64,000 nt of DNA, taken from Beroe ovata. Taxonomy: Eukaryota > Ctenophora > Nuda > Beroida > Beroidae. Within the stretch, counting starts at the first letter, position 1, and each line of letters starts with the position of its first letter. Shown piece by piece: positions 22,141 through 33,500 of the stretch. Both the position numbers and the translations under genes were made by a program. The notes beneath the pieces were generated by a model. It did no database searches. It was given only the letters and a program-made list of their open reading frames with translations, and was not told where the DNA came from. The stretch lies in contig CAMPET010000068.1 of NCBI GenBank assembly GCA_946803715.1, positions 109,298 to 173,297 on the forward strand, written 5' to 3'.

Positions 22141-24742
22141 TCTCCCCAATTGTTAGTAGGGGGTCAGTAGGGGGTCATTGATATACTTTCATACGACCCA
22201 TTATACAGTGAAGATTGGTGAAGATTGAGGAGGAATTGAAATAGATTTGTTTTCACTGTATGAGTAATCTGTCGCTCTAAAACCATAGGACTCACCGTAT
22301 GTCTGTACACTTACTCATTGGTGTCCCCCGAACTCACATAAGTCGTTCTATAAACATAGGACTCACATAAGTTGTCGTGTGTGTATCTGTTCTTCTACAG
22401 CAGGCGGATCATCCACTGGCTCCTCAAAGAATATGGTGTTGCAGGCACTGAACACTCTCTTGCTGGGGGAGGAGGAGGGTGGGCGACCTCCTGCCCTCTG
22501 TACTGGACTGAACACTTCCTCCCTCAGAATTAAATCCTCGCTCTGCAAGTGTTTTATCTAGTACCCGTTAGTATGATAGAGGTGTAATTGGAAATTTGAG
22601 TTCTAACCGGGAGGCGAGAGACTTGATATGAATTATCGATTACAATCTTTGTTCAGACTGTGTTTAGTAACACCCTTGTCTAAATATGTCGATACAGTGT
22701 GATTGTCACCTGCTGTGATGAGAATATTCTCACTAGCTGTGATGAGAATATTCTCACTAGCTGTGAGGAGAATTTTCTCACCAGCTGTGAGGAGAATATT
22801 CTCACCTACTGTGAGGAGAATATTCTCACCTGCTTTGTGAGGAGAAGATTCTCACCTGTTTCGTGACATGGGTGGGTGGGGGAGGAGCACCCTGTACATC
22901 TCTCACTGAACCTTCCTCCACCAGTGACACTTCATCCACCATACTCTCTACCTCCTGGAGAGAATATACAGGAGCAGGTGGAACATTGGTGACAGGGGAA
23001 AATAAATCAATTAAACACTAGAATTTCAGAGCTCTATTGAAAGTTGTTCATTCCATATAGCTACAACGAGAGTGCTGGCGAGAGTGTGCAACTGACTGAT
23101 TCAGTCTACACCCGTCACAAAATGATCAGTTGTTTTCATGTGATGAATAGGAGGAATGACTATTCACTTACCATGTGTCCATCTCTCCATGAGGCAAGTT
23201 CCGTTAAGTTGCAACTGGCAGTCACTATCGAGCATCGATCAGTCTCAACATTTCTATCCTCAATCCCATCTGCGTCCGGACAACTAGCTGAAGCAACATC
23301 GTCTTTGCACCCATCATCCAGCTGCTGCCCAGAGTCTGAGTTCATGATTTGTGTCTCTTCTGCGACATCAGCTGTAACAGTACCCGCTTTTCCTTCAACA
23401 CCATCGTCTTCAGTGGCTTTCACACTGACAAATTCTTCATTCATACCATCATCATTGATAGACTTGTCTTCAAGCGAGTTTTTATCCTCATTTTCCTTGC
23501 CGACACCGTGCTCTGAATCATTCATTTTCGTTTTGAAACCCGATTTTGGTGATTTGTCACTTTCTGAGCCACTTTCTTCCGCTCCACTTTTCTCTTTCTT
23601 TTTCTCTTTCTTTTTCTTTTTCTTCTCCTTTTTCTCATCTTTCTGATCATTTCTACTTCCATCTGAGCTATGCCTTTCATCACCCATCTTTGTCATTTCT
23701 TCATGATTATCCTCCTGTTGTTTGCTTTTAACAGTGACTGAACTGTCAGAGGACGCCTTCCTATCGCGGCCTGGTGATGATGAATGGTTAAATAGGAGAA
23801 GTCAATGCTATTGAGAATGAGTACCAGCTACCTAAATATAAATTCAAAAGCATCACGGTAGAGAACTGAAGCAATGAAAATAACATTCCAAATAGCAAAT
23901 TACCAAAATTGAAGATGCTCTGAACATTCGCCACATACTGCTGAGATACTATCACTGCTTCAGAATTTTCATCAGCGATTTCATCAACCTGGTCAGCGGT
24001 GTCATTCTCAGGATCATGGGAGTTTTTAGTTTCTGACGCGCAGTCTGCAATTGCACCAACAGCTCCAACATCAACAATCAATTTACTTTCTTCACAGTTT
24101 GTGTCTTCGACTTTGTCAACAATACTTGTCTGGCTTGGTTCCACAAGTGATGTAGCTGAAGCTGTTGCAGAAACTGGTCTTGGGGATGGAATTTTTATGG
24201 CAGCTGGAGATGAGGAGTGAACAGTGGTCACAGCAAGTCGTTTTTGATTTGGCTTCTTCAGATCAACTGAGCCTGGAATTCCAGATACTGATACCAACTC
24301 TCAGGACAATTGGTAGTTTCAAAATCGTAGTTAAAATCAGTTTTACTTACCCTTGATCAAGCGAGGTTTAGGATTAGCAGATTTAGGCAACACACGCTCG
24401 AGACTTTGTCGAATGTCTATTGCCTGCCCTTCACAACCCATTCCCTTCTTTCCTGTGACTGTTTTTGAACGAACTGGACCATCATAAGCAGTTGCTGACT
24501 TCTTTGTGGCCAGATCTTCTCCTTTCTCCTGTAGCACATCATCACCAATAATTACCATGATACCTACCATTCTTTCTACAATTTTAACATCGCTAAACTC
24601 ATTTCTAACAAATTCAGACCTGCAAAAGTGAGATAAGATATTTTACTGGATATTCTGGTTTCTTGTTAATCACATGTCTCATCATCTCTTCAAAGAGAAC
24701 TTCAATATTCTTTTCTTTGATGTACTGCCTTGTTGTTGACAT
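21540..24742 (-). CDS. RIIa/DPY30-type docking-domain protein with acidic, Lys/Ser-rich tail (3' end open)
   Basis: Exons in phase: 24620-24742 (ATG), 24351-24528, 23904-24272, 23172-23770, 22856-22954, 22367-22542, and then either 22033-22099 or its duplicate 21540-21606. The first 41 residues (MSTTRQYIKEKNIEVLFEEM, NKKPEYPVKYLISLLQ) resemble the dimerisation/docking helices at the N-terminus of AK5 and other ciliary proteins; such domains bind amphipathic helices of anchoring proteins. No adenylate kinase core follows. The rest is low complexity: a KKEKKKKKK stretch, many acidic residues, and a PPPP segment. The donor after exon 1 (CAG/gtctga) is atypical and should be checked. Ciliary involvement is inferred from the domain and from BBIP1 438 bases upstream on the same strand. 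I do not recognise an ortholog. The terminal exon below 21540 was not found. Confidence 0.72.
22700..22855. repeat. 27-bp minisatellite replicating a splice acceptor/donor pair
   Basis: About six units. On the minus strand each reads roughly TTCTCCTCACAG-nnn-GTGAGAATA, a 3' splice site-like end followed by three bases and a 5' splice site-like GTGAGA. The array starts exactly at the real donor (AAACAG/gtgagaat) of RIIa-gene exon 22856-22954, as though that junction had been amplified. AGAATATTCT in each unit is itself palindromic. Confidence 0.85.
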
Positions 24743-25180
24743 TTTGACTAACAGTAGGCAATGATAAAGTAAATAGTATTTATGAAGCAAAAGGTGATTG
24801 TTAAACTTTTAGGTTTCCCAGTCACTTCAGGTTTTCAAGAATGAACATGGGAACATGGAATGGATCAAAAGCTTAGAACCACAGCCCCTCAATGAAACGA
24901 TAGATAAAACCAATGAAGTCATTTCAATAGTTCTGCTTATCTGTTACCACGCCCCTGTGGTATGCTCATATTCAATATTATACAAAGCATTAAATAATGA
25001 GCTAAATTGATTCAAACGGCACTGATGATTCCTGTGAAGTTCAGCTTCACTTCATTATATGAAACAGATGTAGGACAGGAGTCTCAATTTATTAATTATT
25101 TCCAATCTCTTTGAAAATTTCGAATTAATATAGATCAAGATTTCAAATATCCATGACATTGGTAGCGCCTAATATAATTT

Positions 25181-25402
25181 TCAGTAGGAGGTCTGGTTAT
25201 CATTTGCTTCATTTGCTTGCATTTGTTGTTTCACCAGTTCCTGTGCATCCTTTTGGATTTTCTCCATTTGTTCAAGAGCAATGCTCTTCAGTGGCATAAT
25301 TCGCGGTTTACAGAGAACCATCTGACTATTTTCTTCAAAGTAGAGTACACCTTTCTTTGGAAGAACTTCAGGAAGAGTTGCTGCTGAATTCTTGTCAGCC
25401 AT
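25181..25402 (-). CDS. BBIP1: BBSome-interacting protein 1
   Basis: Small subunit (BBS18) of the BBSome, the membrane-protein coat that works in ciliary traffic. The 73-residue frame runs ATG to TGA without introns. It matches the conserved BBIP1 core: LPEVLPKKGVLYFEEN, MVLCKPRIMPLKSIALEQ, then a helix ending KDAQELVKQQ. Vertebrate BBIP1 is about 70-90 residues, so the length is normal. The start at 25402 is the first ATG before the conserved block, and an acceptor-like stretch upstream may mark a non-coding 5' exon. It lies upstream of, and on the same strand as, the RIIa-domain gene. Confidence 0.9.
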   Translation of the reverse strand: MADKNSAATLPEVLPKKGVLYFEENSQMVLCKPRIMPLKSIALEQMEKIQKDAQELVKQQMQANEANDNQTSY

Positions 25403-26276
25403 TTGCCTGTGATAAGTGAGACATGAAAATATGATAATCATTCACCCATAACTGAATAGAATTTGTTAGTTTCGATCCTTCATCCTGATTGAAGCTCTAC
25501 AATATACAAAGTTCTTAGGGGTTTTTACTACCATAACTCAACAATGCCTAGCCTAGTTGCCGTAACAGCACTATTTAGCCCTTCAACTTGGCCTGTTTTC
25601 TCCATCCAGATCCCAAAGCTTTATGCAGGGCAGGAATAACCTCGCCCTCTCTAGACATGATAATTAGTTTAGATACAGATCAAAGATAGGCAGACTGGAG
25701 AGCTGTTCTGTTATCATTCAGGTTTTAATTGCCTGAGTTCCCTCTGGTACACTCTATCCTTGTCAAAAAGTGAGCATCATCTTGTGTAAACTGTTATTGC
25801 TTATGGCTGTAACTGACAACTGTGAGCACTGCATATTGAGCAACAGAGAAACTCCTACCTATACTATGTATACCTACTATGTAGGTATCCCTAATACCTA
25901 TAATACTATGTATACTACCTTAAAATCTACCGAGAACTTAGCAGAGTTGAAATTAAGATATCTGAGTTAACTTTGGAGCATGGTATTGTCATTCTGTCAT
26001 CATTTGTCATTTTTGTGGCATATAGGCACAATGATGGGTGGTATTCCAGGTTCTGACTAGTATTCTGATCATCTGATCCAAATTGAAAGAGCTAAGAGCT
26101 TCATTGTGCTACAAATATGTGATCTTGTCTTTGTTCCCACATCACATGACCGACCTGCAGCCCAAGACCCTTCAGTTCACAGAATAGAATTGGGGCCGGG
26201 GGGAGGTGCAATGCATGTACAAGTTATGCTTTCTGAAATATAAATTTTTGAAATATTGATTTTTGATCTTGCCAGA

Positions 26277-26370
26277 TGTTGTAGGATTTTACCCTACCGT
26301 CGGTGCGCGCGATTTTCAATCCGCCCCGATAAAATCCCGCCAGCAAGGGTAGGGTGAAATCCTACAAGCC
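26277..26370. mobile_element. MITE-like element, GTAGGATTT(T/C)ACCCTAC ends
   Basis: Inverted ends TTGTAGGATTTTACCCTACC (about 26278) and its complement GGGTAGGGTGAAATCCTACAA (about 26350-26370) differ at one base and flank a GC-rich core with CGGTGCGCGCGATTTTC. The end motif also occurs singly at 2870-2888 and, degenerate, at about 50898-50928. The element is too short to code for a transposase. Confidence 0.6.
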
Positions 26371-26542
26371 AGATGCTTCTACATACTAATTTCATTACGT
26401 GACTTATCCTGCGTACTGACCATAATATAAATACTCCGCGCGCGATGCGCGTTTCCTTTCGCTTTCTACGGCTTTTCAGCTGTAGAAATAGGGCCGGGGC
26501 GCGCAACGTGTGCACAACATATATCATATATGTAGTATGTAC

Positions 26543-26590
26543 CCGCCGCGTGCAGTTCGTGACATATATGTCACGAACTGCGCGCGGCGG
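26543..26590. repeat. 48-bp palindrome (one mismatch; central 30 bp perfect)
   Basis: The central GCAGTTCGTGACATA and its complement occupy 26552-26581 without a spacer. After one mismatched pair the pairing resumes through CCGCCGCG/CGCGGCGG. It could extrude as a cruciform. It is followed 14 bases later by an independent AT-rich palindrome. Confidence 0.95.
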
Positions 26591-26604
26591 GGACGCGGAT
26601 ATCC

Positions 26605-26634
26605 AACTTAAAATTGAATATTCAATTTTAAGTT
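26605..26634. repeat. 30-bp perfect AT-rich palindrome
   Basis: AACTTAAAATTGAAT is followed directly by its exact complement, centre at AATATT (26617-26622). Together with the GC-rich palindrome upstream it makes a 92-bp double-cruciform candidate. Confidence 0.95.
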
Positions 26635-27680
26635 TCAGTTTCATCAATACTTGCTTGATAGGCATTTTTTCGTTGTTTGTAATTACTCAGTGTATTTATT
26701 GAGTATTAACCTGCGCGAATCTGACGCACATGAAGCTTGCCGAAATTGATGTTATGACTCTTCTATTCTATAATCGATTACATTTTAGTCATAATCGATT
26801 GCATAATCGATTATGGCCTGGAACATTAACTCTGTAGAAATATATTTCATAAAAGAAAGATTCCTTGCATGTTGCAGGCATCAATCTGCAAAACTTTTCT
26901 CCAATTCTGTCCAAAATCCCTTCAGGTAACTATTGTAGTGAGCAAAAAGATCATAGTGAATGTCATCATGTCATCTGCATCAGTCCAATACCTACTTAAG
27001 CTAATGGGGTGTGTAAACTTCCATTTGTTGAAGATCAAAACAAAATTATAGAAAGTGAGGCAAGGTCAATTGAAAAAGACTGCACAGCATATGCAGAGAT
27101 AAAACAGAAGATCTTCGGGGTACCCTGCTTCACCCTACCCGGTATATTTGAAGAATACACAAACAGAACAGGTAGAACTCGACATAACTACTTAACTACT
27201 ACCCCGAATAGAAGGCCACTCCTGAAAACCTGCTACCTTCATTTCTCTGAACTTCAGCACATGCGCTGCACATCCTTTTTTCCTTCACAAGCTACTAAAT
27301 ATGCGCATTTTAGACGCAGGCTCAGAGTCAAAGCTGTGCATACGTATAGTAGTATGACAAGCCTATAACTTGCCTATTACTCGCCTATACCTCACCTATA
27401 ACTCGCTTGACTCTTCTCCCTCTGCACAACTCCCCAACACCAGGAAACAACCTGGACACCCAGGAGGAGGACGAATGACTGATAAGCAGTAACAACTTGC
27501 CATAGGGACCAAGGTAGTCAATCTTGGGAGGGGTGCCCTTGACTCAATTGACCTCGCAAGAGGTTATCATCTGCTGCTCAGGCAAGGAGACTCTATCGTC
27601 ATGTGCAAGCAGATGGGTCTCAGTAGAACACTCTGTGCGGAGTGTTGCCCTCAGTAGACATTGCACCAAAAAAAAGAAAA

Positions 27681-27819
27681 AAAGGTCAATTGAATCAAAC
27701 CCACAAACTTTCACCACAAATCTACTGATATGACAGTTTCAAGACATTATAAAAGTCTATTCTTCATGATCTCCACAAAGTGTAGTCCTTGCTTTTCAAA
27801 TTTGATTGTAATAAGTAGT
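27681..27819. repeat. dispersed repeat, copy 1 (second at 47971-48103)
   Basis: About 135 bases beginning GTCAATTGAATCAAACCCAC and ending TTTGATTGTAATAAGTAGT are shared with 47971-48103 (an SLC46-gene intron), same orientation, with small indels. Non-coding; probably a remnant of a dispersed element. Confidence 0.85.
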
Positions 27820-27879
27820 AATTCTAATATTTGAGTCAAAATACTACAAAAACATTCAATAAAAAGAATAAAAATGAAG

Positions 27880-28076
27880 TCAAACATCAATTGATATTGG
27901 GCAAACATAATGTTTCATGGTTTTAAACCAAACTTCAGTGCCAATTTGAGGAAATGAAATGCATTCACATGTAATTGTTGCTTCTTCATGAATTACGTTT
28001 CTGTTTAGGGAAAATTTATCATGTGAATCAGAAATTGGAAAATGGTGCCGGAATTTGCAGGTATGTCCAGTGTTCA
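27880..28076 (-). CDS. possible terminal exon, unassigned
   Basis: After a possible acceptor (ACCAG/TG at 28076) an open frame of about 65 codons runs to TGA at 27880. It has a protein-like composition (HHFPISDSHDKFSLN, GTEVWFKTMKHYVCP). No family is recognised and no upstream partner exon was joined. It could equally be chance in an AT-rich region. Confidence 0.25.
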
Positions 28077-28997
28077 CTGGTCATATTGTAAATTTGAAAT
28101 AAAATCATGAGATGCTAAAAATCCGAAAAATTAGAGAGTTAGGTCCGTGTTGTGATATGTGGGTGTGTGGTGTGGTGCTAAGACATGTGATAAAAATAAT
28201 AAAATGTTTATATACTGTTAACATTACCCACTTCTGCCAGAATTTTCAATGATCGTTAGGTACCTATAATCCACAATGTAGGTACCTGACTTGATTCATT
28301 CTTAGATTATTTGCTCTGTATTGCAGGTATGTACCAAAATAACATCATAGATGCTTCATAGATATGCCCTGAATTTGTGTAGAGACTCAGGAGAAGACAA
28401 AAAATTGGTTGTAGATATTTTCTAGATACTTCACCTGGTTGATCCCTAATAAATGATGATGAAAAACTATGTATAAAACATTTGCGTGTTGCTATTTGAC
28501 CAGCATGATAATATTGATAAGACCCATACTAGCTGACAGCTAACATATAGCACACATACATTAGCACTCACACACTCTAACATATAACAAGTAGATAAGT
28601 TGATATATTTTACACTGACTGACAGCAGTAATAGCACTTATCAGGTCTCTGTTTCAAGGTTCCTACTGAAGCCTCAAAACAATCTTACAGCATATACCCA
28701 CACTTAGCTTCTGAGTCTTGTAGTTCTTGTTCAATGACTTATCGAATGTCCATTTATCTACCAGACTGTTTACTTTCAGTGAGATTTACAGAAGTCTTGT
28801 TATCGACTTTTACCATATAAGGTGCTTATTGTGGGACTATTTTGCTTAGCTGCATCAACCCAAGCCCAGCAGAAACGAAGAATGACCTAGTGTGGCGAAA
28901 GAGAGAATGATGCAATGGTGAAGGTGAAAGTCTCACAACAACTTTACGATATGACGTACCAATTGCAGATTACACAAGCATCCACGCCCAGGAAATT

Positions 28998-29000
28998 ACT

Positions 29001-29036
<36 letters not shown>

Positions 29037-30077
29037 AACACACACACACACNCACACACACACACACACAAAACACATATAATGTATGGAAGCCATGCAA
29101 CTTATCCAGCCATAACTATAAAGCTATAATACTGTAGGAGTTGATTATCTGCAGCTTTGGGACTCGCAGCTGCGATTTCGTTGAGCTGGAGTCCGTCTTG
29201 CTTCCTGGGAGATGATAATAAATCATCTTGGTGGTGATTCAACATTTTCCAAAGCTGGTGTTCAGCTGAAATGTCGAGATTTGTCGTTTTATTGATATGC
29301 AAATGTTGTAGGCTGTAACACATTGTTAGGTACTTAATTAGCTTGCTTTGTTACCAATCAATGGAGCTTATCAGGCGTTGCTAGTGAAAGACGCTTTGAT
29401 ACCTAGTGATTTGAATTCTCTTATGGTGTTTCTTATAACGATTTCCCTCTTAATTACGATTATTTTCGATGCATATCACTATGCATCTATCGATTTATTA
29501 TGATAAATCAAGGCCATGGTTTTATGATTTTATTCTGACACAGATAAAATGCTGGGATTTTATTTCAAGTAGGAATCAAATCTTATATTGAGTTTCAGTT
29601 GTTGCCAAACGCCCTTTTTCAGCATATTATGTTACAATCATAGAAAAGAAGAGGACACTTTTAACTCGTGGAATATCGTACATGGTTGAGGCCTTACAGT
29701 TCATCTGAATTGACCCTAAAATGACGTAATCGCTGCCCCCAGTCACCTGCGACCTCTGCATCACAGTACAATCCCTGCAAATTCCTGCTTCGTCAGTCAA
29801 CAATTGCCTGCCTCCATAACTTATTCTTATTTCAGTTTTAAACACTTTTCCGAGGCGTGAATGTATAGATGTAATATTGCTAGGCAAAAACAGTGTACGC
29901 TATCTTGGTGTACGTCAACAGTCCAGTGCCTATGATAGTGTTGAGATATGATGTGCATTTGACACAACATCATACTCCATTATGTGTGTGGGGTGTGTGT
30001 GTGTGTGTGTGTGTGTGTTTGCCNNNNNNNNNNNNNNNNNNNNNNNNNNNNNNNNNNNNNNNNNNNNNNNNNNNNNN

Positions 30078-30108
<31 letters not shown>
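28998..30108. repeat. CA and GT microsatellites flanking 1 kb; one contains an N gap
   Basis: (CA)n at about 28998-29075 with a single N at 29052, and (GT)n at about 29984-30108 with Ns at 30024-30077. The DNA between (29330-29980) shows no recognisable gene. Confidence 0.9.
29102..29275 (-). CDS. possible terminal exon, unassigned
   Basis: After a good acceptor (ACATTTCAG/CT) an open frame of about 58 codons runs to a TAA. Its composition is normal for protein (HQLWKMLNHHQDDLLSS, NEIAAASPKAADNQLLQ). No domain is recognised and it has no joined partner. Confidence 0.25.
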   Translation of the reverse strand, partial: DISAEHQLWKMLNHHQDDLLSSPRKQDGLQLNEIAAASPKAADNQLLQYYSFIVMAG

Positions 30109-30110
<2 letters not shown>

Positions 30111-30129
30111 ATGTTTCCTCTCCTTTATT

Positions 30130-30260
30130 TGTGTACACTGCAGGGCGTCACTGTTATACACTGCAGTGCGCCACTGTGTAGCTAGCTACAGTGCGTCACT
30201 GTGTTTACTGCAGTAGGTCACTGTGTAGTCACTACAGTGGTCGGACTACACTGCGTCACT
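30130..30260. repeat. degenerate CACTGCAGTGCGTCACTGTG tandem repeat
   Basis: Four to five units of 25-30 bp built on CACTGCAGTG and GCGTCACTGTGTA lie 240 bases upstream of the ATG of the coiled-coil gene. They may fall in its promoter or 5' UTR; no function can be read from the sequence. Confidence 0.65.
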
Positions 30261-30500
30261 GTGCAGTGGGTATGAAATCATAGTCAGTGGCTGGCATACA
30301 CCTAACTCCTGACTGGCCATTTATTTTGACATGGTGCATAAATGATACACTTATGATTGGAGATTCATTCCACCTGAGTTGATAAAATGATTTGAATTAT
30401 CAATTTGCTTTTAGGAATACTTTTTCCGCTTACAGCTAGGTATTTGCACATATTCTGCTTTCAATCCTAGCGGTAGTAACAGCCTGATACCCGATGTAGG

Positions 30501-33500
30501 ATGCCTAGGAAGAAAGACTATAACGCGGTAATGAAACCAAAGAAGCAATCAAACAAGTGAGTACTTATCCTGACTTTTTACCAATGCTTTTTCACTCATC
30601 CAGACGCTCACGTTCTTACATTTTCTTTTCCTCTTCCAACTCGTATGATCATTAATCATCATTCAACGTGTGTTAGAAGTGAGTGACTTGAGATTTTAGG
30701 GTATTGTGAAAACAAACTGGATTCAGCTGCGATTTCTATAACTTTAAAACACATTCCGACGCATTTGTGTTTTCCTCCATGCAAATGACCCGCGGACAGC
30801 CGGAGCGACACTGGGTTATTATATGATGGTGATAATTATCGACGTATATTATGTCTCACGACGACCGCTGGTATGATAATTCATTATTTCCGTTTCTGCC
30901 GATATATATGTGTGTGACATGGTAACCGGAAACAGCAGTTTGGTGGTTAATAACAAACAGCCTTTTATTGAACCGTCCAATTTGATAATTGATAAACACG
31001 GCCTGCATCTAGCCTCCCGGGCGAGTTATACCCACAATCTATGTTCAGCTTGTCCCATGAAATAGCAAATTTAAATAATGTTAGAGAATTGTCGCTCGTA
31101 AGTTCACAAAGCGTCAATTACCTAGCTTGTATTTCAGTTCAATTACTGTTGACGATGACTAAGCGAGGTAGGCAACCACTGCATTAGCTTCAGCTACCCC
31201 TGCTATTGTATGAAATTTTTTTCCAAATTCCCGCTGCTTGAAAAAGTTGGAATATTACCAGATCACGGAACATGCTTATTCACAGTTTACAGTGCTTTCT
31301 GCTTTTTAAATCAAGCATGATGATAAGTTGATCAATACTTGACTGGGACGATAGAACACATCTCAAGTTCATTACAGTTGGTGCAAACTTCGTCCGGATA
31401 TTGTTGACATGATAGTCGGCAATCGGCTGTTTATTTACGTTGTGAGTTGCTCGATTGATCTGATCTTGGCAAATTGCCATGAAAATCATTTGTTCGTTCC
31501 TTACTTGAGCTATTCGAGTACCTAATGTTGTAGATATGACTTATGATCATTGATCATGTTGTACTTACTCGATAGAATGTTCTATGCAATTCATCAAGGC
31601 GATTATCTCATTAGGTATTAAGAAGAGTCTAGATTCGCAAAGACACAGGATACTTCCTTACCATTTCATCAGATTTGTGGTTGTAGCACAGAATACTCAG
31701 TTTTCTCTGTAGCAGTAGTTCCAATGCGACTTAATTTGCAAATGAGGATGAACTATGGCATATTCAAATGTCATTTCTTTGAACTTTGATAGTTGTCCAG
31801 CTGAACTTTTCAGCAACGAGACGACTTGAAAATGTTTGTTCTTGGATCAATTTGATTTTGCGCTTTTCAATCGTTAGGTATACAACCATACATATTAGGT
31901 AGGTATAAAATGGGTATATGTCAGGACATGTGGCTTGTATAATATCGTATTATATTGGAAATCTTCCACGTTTCATAATTTGTACTAGACACAACGATTA
32001 TTGTTTCATCCAAAAGAATGATTATTTGAGTTCAATAAAAACACAGTCTCATGGAAAACACCCCATCTACCACTGTCGATGACGAATGAATTTCCGTGAG
32101 TTCAATGCCCATTGAACTCATGAACGATCAAATGATCTATGATAGTATGATATTCCAATCCTACTACATGATGAGTACCTGTCACTCAAGTTGTTTCTAT
32201 ATCAATCTCTTCTCAGAACCCCTGCCCCTCGTTGCCATAGCAATACTGATAATACTCTCGGATAAATGTTATTTCCCCTCCCACTCTCAAATAGGTAGTA
32301 CACGAATTTCTTGATAAGATTCATACATGATAATCATGACATTTAGCGCATTATGCACGCATTATCATACCCCCACCTATTATAGTTGGCAAGTTGCCAT
32401 TTTCATGCTCAATCTGACACCTCAGCATGCAATCATTGCTATATGATGTTCTATATGTAGCCATATCGTGTCCTGTACATTTTGCTGTTCCCTGTGCTCT
32501 TCATCGTATTGTTCCAATCAGTCTGCCGTGATCTTTGCTAATCAAAACTTTGATTACAATTTTAGATGTTAGGTTCGCTGAATCCAATAGCTCTATATAG
32601 GTACTATCGTACCTACCCCACAAAATCAGATACGGTTGCAGCCTGTTGTCCTAATGTACATATCTAGGTATAACAGGTAGTTCGCTCATAGTCGACAGCT
32701 TTGAATTGAACTTGCATTTGTATCCTATCTGTTTGAAGTTGTTAAATCCATGGTTTGAGAATCCCCTTGGTTTTGTCAGTTTCCATCCTAAATGCCTCAT
32801 TCTTTGTGATAACTGTCATAGTGTTATATTCTCCCTTGTACGCAAATTTTCTACCAGTGTATTCTGTCTTGTTAAACATTGTCCAATTTGGTGTGAAATT
32901 CGCACTATCATCAAATGTTCATTACTCTTCATCCTCATATATTTGGCGCCATTCTGCCTGTTGGCACATTTTCCGATTCTTGCTATAGACTTTCCAATAC
33001 CATGTTGATGTAGTGTGTTTGTAATAAAAATGAGGTAAAGAAACATTACTTTTTAAACGCCAAACATCACGCAACTATAGTTACAACGGTGTGGTCAGTG
33101 GTGTGTGATGAACTTCATGCTTGTCAAGTCAGTTCAATTAATTAACAAGCAAGACAAGGAGACAGAGAGATAGTACCAGTCAAAGTTCTTCCTATATTAC
33201 TTACTTTCATTAATTTCTCCATCTCGTTCTCTCGTCGCAGCACAGGGATCGAATGTTTCGTCGACTGTTACGATCTTGTTGTTTAAAGACAGTTTGATCA
33301 TCACATTTGGGTTTCTCTTGTCAGTTTCAAATTGAAACCTTCTTATTTTCAGCAGATGTAGAGATTAGGTAATAACAGAAACTGTCAAGGTGTTTTGGTG
33401 TCGATTATCATTTGCTTGAATTCCTTGGGGGACCAATTATACACACGGCGTTTAGAGATTGAGTTAGGACATAAGAAATTCTGTAGCCTCGCTATACTAT

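Larger units (their letters stand above)
25403..30500. other. 5-kb gene-poor stretch with palindromes and repeats
   Basis: No convincing gene was found. Contents: a MITE-like inverted repeat at 26277-26370; two adjacent palindromes at 26543-26634; three ATCGAT sites at 26773, 26794 and 26806; a dispersed repeat at 27681-27819; CA and GT microsatellites at about 28998-29075 and 29984-30108 (N run 30024-30077); and a CACTGCAGTGCGTCA-type tandem repeat at 30130-30260. Possible minus-strand exons at 27880-28076 and 29102-29275 are listed separately. Confidence 0.6.

Noticed and set aside
27009-27368. Plus frame of 119 codons
   Set aside because: Slightly protein-like start but no recognised domain or splice partner; not enough to call a gene.
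28433-28445. ACCTGGTTGATCC, identical to the start of 18S rRNA
   Set aside because: Only 13 bases match; the sequence diverges at once (CTAATAAATG) and no other rRNA sequence surrounds it.
32096-33008. Hydrophobic frames in intron 1 of the coiled-coil gene
   Set aside because: AT-rich intron with short frames on both strands and no conserved motif.
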